From Oscillospiraceae bacterium (lineage in GTDB: Bacteria > Bacillota > Clostridia > Oscillospirales > Ruminococcaceae), in contig JAEDJF010000051.1 of NCBI GenBank assembly GCA_016296485.1, positions 1 through 10,054 of the forward strand: DNA of 10,054 nucleotides, written 5' to 3'. The notes under the pieces are model-generated. The model was not told where the DNA came from. It ran no database searches and was given only the letters and a program-made list of their open reading frames with translations. This document shows positions 6,599-10,054 of the stretch, one piece after another (position 1 is the stretch's first letter; the number at the start of each line of letters is the position of its first letter). Made by a program: the position numbers and the translations under genes.

Positions 6599-6685
6599 GT
6601 GCGGTTTTTCGTAAGCCCCAATATAAATGAAAAAAATGAAGTTTCCGCGCGCCTTTTTGGGGTAGAGTTTTTGTTCTTCTCTATA

Positions 6686-6720
6686 TTTGACATAATTTTC
6701 CAAACTCTGGGTAATATACT
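6686..6720 (+). promoter_or_regulatory. Putative Spo0A-activated promoter of spoIIE, with 0A box over the -35
   Basis: TTGACA (6687-6692) is a perfect -35 box, and TATACT (6715-6720) a good -10 box, but they are 22 bases apart rather than 17. The reverse complement of 6686-6692 is TGTCAAA, which fits the Spo0A box TGNCRAA. In B. subtilis the spoIIG and spoIIE promoters have the same design: consensus boxes spaced 22 and 21 bases with Spo0A bound at the -35. A weaker box-like site (TTACGAA on the minus strand) is at 6608-6614. Start of transcription would be near 6727, about 20 bases before the ribosome site. TAATAT at 6712 with 19-base spacing is an alternative -10. Confidence 0.6.
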
Positions 6721-6764
6721 TCAATAAAGGGGAAAATATTGCCCAAAAGGAGTTTTTGAGAAAA

Positions 6765-9080
6765 ATGACGGACGTAAAAATAAAATCAGCTTCGGCAAGG
6801 CTTCCGAAAAAACTGCGGGAAGCCGCGCCGGATTTTTTGAGCATGGCGCTTTGGTGCGTTCTTTCGTTTGCGGCGGCGAACGCCCTTCTTTTCGGGAGCC
6901 TTGCGCCCTTCGGACCCGCCGCAGTTGCCGCTTCGCGCCGGCGCGATTCCGTCGCGGCGGCTTTCGGAGCGATAATGGGCTACGCCCTTTCAAAAAGCCC
7001 GGAGAACAATATGCGCTATATAGCGGCGGTGCTCATCGTTTTCGGCGCAAAGCTCGTCTTTGAGCGCTTCGCCTCCGGCGACCTTGTTTCGGTGCTCATC
7101 GCCGCCGGGGGAACGGCTTTCGCCTCCTTTGGCTACGCCGCCGTAACGATAATTTCCGGTTACGGAAGCGCCCTTGCCTTTGCGGAAACGGTCCTTGCCG
7201 CCGGGGCGGCCTATTTCTTCAAAAGAACGAGCACGGCGATTGAGCACGGGAAGCCCGTGATGGCGCTTCCCGGCGGCGACCGCGCCTGCGTTTTGATGAC
7301 GGCGGCAATCGTCTCCGCTTCGCTGACCTCCGTGACCTTCGGGCGGCTGTCCCTGGGCGGAATAATCGCCTGCGCGGTGGTGCTTTTTGCGGCGCGCTAC
7401 GGGAAGGAGAGCGGCGGCGCCGTCGCCGGAATAGCCACCGGCACAGCCATAGCCATAACCTCCCCCTCCGCCATCGGCGAGATTCTCTCGGGCTACGCCC
7501 TCGGTGGGCTTATCTGCGGGATTTTCGCGCCCTTCGGCAAAATAGTCTGCGCCCTTGCCTTTGCAGCTGTGAAGATTATAACCTGCCTCGTGGCGGCGGG
7601 GGAGTATCCGGATTTCGCCTGGTTCTATGAATCGGTGCTCGCCGCCGCGGTGTTCCTGCTCGTGCCCGAAAAGGCGGGAAAATTCATCTCAAGCGTCGCC
7701 CTTTGGGACGAAAACGCGGCGGATTCCGCGACGGTCCGCGACCTGGTTCTTTCAAAAATGGGACAGGCGGCGGCGGGTCTTAACGATATTGCCGCCGCAA
7801 CAAGAAAGGTTTCCGAGTCCGTTGAGAAGACAAATTTCACCGACATGAACTCCGTGCTCAACTCCGTCGCAGACAAGAACTGCCGCCTGTGCTCAAAAAG
7901 CGGCTCCTGCTGGCAAAAGTACTACTCCGAAACGGTGAACGCCTTCAGCGAAATGGGTCTTTCGGCGAGAAAGAGCCGGGAGCCGGTTCTCGATAGGGAA
8001 TTTACCGAAAGGTGTCAGAGGAGCGGCGAGCTCGTTTCTGCCGTAAAGCAAAAATACCGCGACGCCGCCCGGAAAAATTCCGAGGAGCGGAAGCTCAAAA
8101 ACGTCCGCTCCGTCGTGACTGACCAGTTCGACGGAATGGCGGTGCTCCTAAAAGATATTGCGGCGGATGCCGCCTCCGTAAAAAATACGGATAAAAAGCT
8201 TTCAATGGCGGTGAAGAACATTTTCGAGGGGAGAAATATTCCGCTTTTCGCTTCGACCTGCTATTACACCACCAGCGGCTGCCTTAACGTGGAGGTCTCC
8301 GGCGCGAAGGAGCGCCTTAAAAACGCTGATATAAAGACAATTACTGAGGAGCTTTCCGACGTCTGCGGCTGCGACCTTGCGCTCCCATGCAAGCGGGATA
8401 CGGAGAACGCAAGGCGGCTCGTTTTCTGCGAAAAGCCGCTCATCGAGGCGGAGTTCGGCGAAGCCTCCATCAACGCCGAGGGCGAAAAATTCTGCGGCGA
8501 CAGCAGCGAGCATTTTATCGACCAGTATTCCTGCGCCCATATGATTTTGAGCGACGGAATGGGAAGCGGCGACCACGCCGCCCTCGATTCGATGATGACC
8601 GCGGGGCTCGTCGCGAGAATGGTTAGGGCGGGCTTTCGCTTCGGCTCGGCAATAAAGCTCGTAAATTCCGCCCTTTTGCTCAAGTCCGAGGACGAGTCCC
8701 TTGCGACGGTGGACGCCCTTTCAGTAAATCTCTATACCGGTCGGGCGGATTTTTACAAAGCCGGCGCCGCCCCGTCCTACGTGCTTCGGAAAGGTCACGC
8801 CTCAAAGCTCGAGAGCATCTCCCTTCCCGCCGGGATTCTCGGCGGCGCGGAATATGAACAGAACTGTATGGTGCTCGGCGCGGGGGATATAGCCGTGCTC
8901 GTGACGGACGGCGTCACCGCCTCGGGCGAGGACTGGGTGCAGTCCGAGCTTCGCTGTCTTGCGGAGAAATCCGCCGGGGAAATCGCTTCCTCCCTTGCCG
9001 AAACGGCTTTTAAACGCCGCACCGACGGTCACAGCGACGATATAACCGTGATGGTGATGAAACTCTCTTCCTGCGAATAA
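6765..9080 (+). CDS. spoIIE: Stage II sporulation protein E, membrane PP2C-type phosphatase, 771 aa
   Basis: SpoIIE sits at the asymmetric septum and dephosphorylates the anti-anti-sigma factor SpoIIAA, releasing sigma-F in the forespore; it also interacts with FtsZ. Roughly residues 25-330 are a chain of hydrophobic segments (about ten in the family), opening with the APFGPAAVAA stretch. A central cytoplasmic part follows, with C373-x2-C376-x5-C382-W383. The C-terminal phosphatase domain has SDGMGSG with D597, VTDG with D715 and SDDITVMV with D758-D759, matching the metal aspartates of B. subtilis SpoIIE. Length is somewhat below Bacillus (827). The start is uncertain: AAGGAG ends at 6752, giving 3 bases to a TTG at 6756 and 12 to the ATG at 6765; ATG is preferred. 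It is transcribed alone from the promoter region shared divergently with trpS. No clear terminator follows; read-through would enter the T-box. Confidence 0.95.
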   Translation: MTDVKIKSASARLPKKLREAAPDFLSMALWCVLSFAAANALLFGSLAPFGPAAVAASRRRDSVAAAFGAIMGYALSKSPENNMRYIAAVLIVFGAKLVFERFASGDLVSVLIAAGGTAFASFGYAAVTIISGYGSALAFAETVLAAGAAYFFKRTSTAIEHGKPVMALPGGDRACVLMTAAIVSASLTSVTFGRLSLGGIIACAVVLFAARYGKESGGAVAGIATGTAIAITSPSAIGEILSGYALGGLICGIFAPFGKIVCALAFAAVKIITCLVAAGEYPDFAWFYESVLAAAVFLLVPEKAGKFISSVALWDENAADSATVRDLVLSKMGQAAAGLNDIAAATRKVSESVEKTNFTDMNSVLNSVADKNCRLCSKSGSCWQKYYSETVNAFSEMGLSARKSREPVLDREFTERCQRSGELVSAVKQKYRDAARKNSEERKLKNVRSVVTDQFDGMAVLLKDIAADAASVKNTDKKLSMAVKNIFEGRNIPLFASTCYYTTSGCLNVEVSGAKERLKNADIKTITEELSDVCGCDLALPCKRDTENARRLVFCEKPLIEAEFGEASINAEGEKFCGDSSEHFIDQYSCAHMILSDGMGSGDHAALDSMMTAGLVARMVRAGFRFGSAIKLVNSALLLKSEDESLATVDALSVNLYTGRADFYKAGAAPSYVLRKGHASKLESISLPAGILGGAEYEQNCMVLGAGDIAVLVTDGVTASGEDWVQSELRCLAEKSAGEIASSLAETAFKRRTDGHSDDITVMVMKLSSCE

Positions 9081-9103
9081 TGAGCGAAAATTTTAAAAAA
9101 CTG

Positions 9104-9132
9104 TTGACAATCCGAAAAATGGGGTATATAAT
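9104..9132 (+). promoter_or_regulatory. Consensus sigma-A promoter of the metN T-box leader
   Basis: A perfect TTGACA (9104-9109) and a perfect TATAAT (9127-9132) are separated by the ideal 17 bases. Transcription should begin near 9139, giving a leader of about 325 bases before metN. The promoter begins only 23 bases after the spoIIE stop. A strong constitutive promoter with control left to the leader is the usual T-box arrangement. Confidence 0.92.
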
Positions 9133-9138
9133 GCACTC

Positions 9139-9428
9139 ATTGACAGCTTTAAAGCTGAATAGTCCAAAGACAATGAAGAGAAGAGTAAGCGCCGGATGCG
9201 GTCACAGAGATTTCCCGTTTGCTGAAAGGGAAACGAACAGAACGCGCTGAAGATGGCCTTGGAGTTGCGCACCGAACCGCTTGCGGTAAGGCTGCGACGG
9301 GACCGCCCGTTACAGCGGCAGGGTATGGTAGTACCCGTCGAGGCTTTTGCGGTGACGCAAAAGCGAAAAAAGGTGGTAACACGTAAGCTTTATGCTTCCG
9401 TCCTTTTGCAAGGACGGAAGCTTTTTTT
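9139..9428 (+). ncRNA. T-box riboswitch, proposed methionine specificity
   Basis: The T-box senses uncharged tRNA and lets transcription continue when it is bound. Stem I is closed by TCCAA (9163-9167) with TTGGA (9259-9263); the conserved GAAGAGAAGAGTA (9175-9187) is followed by AGCGC (9188-9192) pairing with GCGCT (9244-9248). The specifier loop between the last two pairings holds ATG at 9253-9255, the Met codon. Stem III is GCTTTTGCG/CGCAAAAGC with a GTGA loop (9343-9364). The T-box sequence AGGTGGTAACACG is at 9371-9383. Its TGGT bulge would pair with ACCA, so it predicts discriminator base A. AAGG and ACG can pair with CCTT and CGT in the terminator arm to make the antiterminator. The ATG call is by position plus the downstream metN; overlapping triplets such as GGC cannot be fully excluded by eye. 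Confidence 0.93.
9394..9428 (+). terminator. Regulated terminator of the T-box
   Basis: A perfect 12-bp stem, GCTTCCGTCCTT (9394-9405) with AAGGACGGAAGC (9410-9421), has a TTGC loop and is followed by seven T (9422-9428). The CGTCCTT part of its 5' arm is shared with the antiterminator, so the two structures exclude each other. It ends transcription when tRNA is charged, and may also catch read-through from spoIIE. Confidence 0.93.
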
Positions 9429-9465
9429 GTATATTTTTCGCGAAAAACAAAGGAGAATGATTTAA

Positions 9466-10054
9466 TTGATACGAATTGAAAACCTCACAAAGGTTTACAA
9501 AACGTCAAATAACGAGGTAAGGGCGCTGCGCTCGGTGAACGCCCACGTGGAAGAAAGGGACATCTTCGGAGTCATCGGAATGTCCGGCGCCGGAAAATCG
9601 ACGCTTCTTCGCTGCGTTGCCCAGCTTGAAACCCCCACCGAAGGTTCAATTTACATAGACGGCAACGACATCACCAAGCTTTCCGGAAGCGAAGCCCGAA
9701 AGCTCCGCAAAAAGGTCGGCGTAATATTCCAGGGCTACCACCTTCTTATGCAGAGAACGGTAAGAGACAACGTCGGTTTTCCTCTTGAGCTCGACGGGCT
9801 CAGGAAAAGCGAGATAAATAAAAGAGTTGACGAGCTCCTTGAGCTCGTGGGTCTTTCGGATAAAGCCGACGTCTATCCCAGCCAGCTTTCCGGCGGTCAG
9901 ATGCAGAGAGTCGCCATAGCAAGAGCCCTTGCAAACAACCCGTCGATTCTTCTTTGCGACGAGCCGACCTCCGCTCTCGACTCTCTTACCACAAAGTCCA
10001 TTCTTAAACTTCTTAAGGATATAAATGAAAAACTCGGCGTAACGGTGTTTATAA
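9466..10054 (+). CDS. metN: Methionine ABC importer ATP-binding protein, 5' part (cut by window end)
   Basis: MetN is the cytoplasmic ATPase of the MetNIQ importer for methionine. The 196 visible codons cover most of the ABC domain: Walker A GMSGAGKST (38-46), Q-loop Gln 89 in IFQGYHLL, signature LSGGQMQRVAIARAL (141-155), and Walker B ILLCDEPTSALD with D165 and E166. The stretches SGAGKSTLLRC..LETPTEG and YPSQLSGGQMQRVAIARALA..PSILLCDEPTSALD..TTKSILKLLKDIN are closely MetN-like. The H-loop and the C-terminal methionine-sensing NIL domain would lie past the window. Start is TTG at 9466, 10 bases after AGGAG; a nearer ATG at 9457 runs into a stop after two codons. The upstream Met-type T-box supports the substrate. 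metI and metQ are expected next but not seen. Confidence 0.88.
   Translation, partial: MIRIENLTKVYKTSNNEVRALRSVNAHVEERDIFGVIGMSGAGKSTLLRCVAQLETPTEGSIYIDGNDITKLSGSEARKLRKKVGVIFQGYHLLMQRTVRDNVGFPLELDGLRKSEINKRVDELLELVGLSDKADVYPSQLSGGQMQRVAIARALANNPSILLCDEPTSALDSLTTKSILKLLKDINEKLGVTVFI

Noticed and set aside
6616..6662. CCCCAA and TTGGGG inverted repeat with a GCGCGC between, in the trpS-spoIIE divergent region
   Set aside because: Only six bases per arm with a 35-base gap and no T run in either gene's direction; may be chance in a short intergenic stretch.

Overview
The window looks like chromosome from an endospore-forming Clostridia-type Firmicute, perhaps an Oscillospirales or Ruminococcaceae-like gut lineage. 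The evidence is spoIIE, a T-box riboswitch, the fatty acid kinase FakA, a YmdB-type phosphodiesterase, strong AGGAGG-type ribosome binding sites, TTG start codons, and coding sequence that is roughly half G+C with A+T-rich promoters. The lineage below Clostridia is inference. No mobile element, CRISPR array, rRNA or tRNA gene was seen.

Layout. Positions 10-50 hold a probable terminator of a rightward gene lying off the left edge. Next come three leftward transcription units. (1) A nucleoside hydrolase (129-1091) has its own promoter, a palindromic operator-like site just past the -10 box, and an intrinsic terminator overlapping its stop codon. (2) fakA (1260-2915) has an extended -10 promoter at 2988-3016. 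(3) A probable operon runs trpS (5401-6432), ymdB-like phosphodiesterase (4606-5376), then an oligopeptide-type solute-binding lipoprotein (3054-4586), with gaps of only 24 and 19 bases. A divergent control region (6433-6764) separates this operon from rightward spoIIE (6765-9080). After spoIIE, a consensus promoter drives a methionine-type T-box leader (9139-9428) ahead of metN, which is cut by the right edge.

How it works together. Amino-acid supply is sensed by two different devices. The metN leader is a T-box whose proposed specifier codon is ATG and whose antiterminator bulge (TGGT) fits a tRNA ending in ACCA, so uncharged tRNA-Met should switch on the methionine importer. trpS has no T-box. 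Its leader instead contains a well-placed 17-codon reading frame, MEIIICRKTTAPRRWRR, with a single Trp codon flanked by rare Arg codons and overlapping two mutually exclusive hairpins. This is a candidate Trp-responsive leader peptide and is the most interesting item in the window. If it works, it would control the phosphodiesterase and the lipoprotein as well as trpS. On the other side of the same control region, spoIIE has a Spo0A-box-like site over a TTGACA -35 box with about 22 bases to the -10 box, the unusual spacing known for Spo0A-activated sigma-A promoters.
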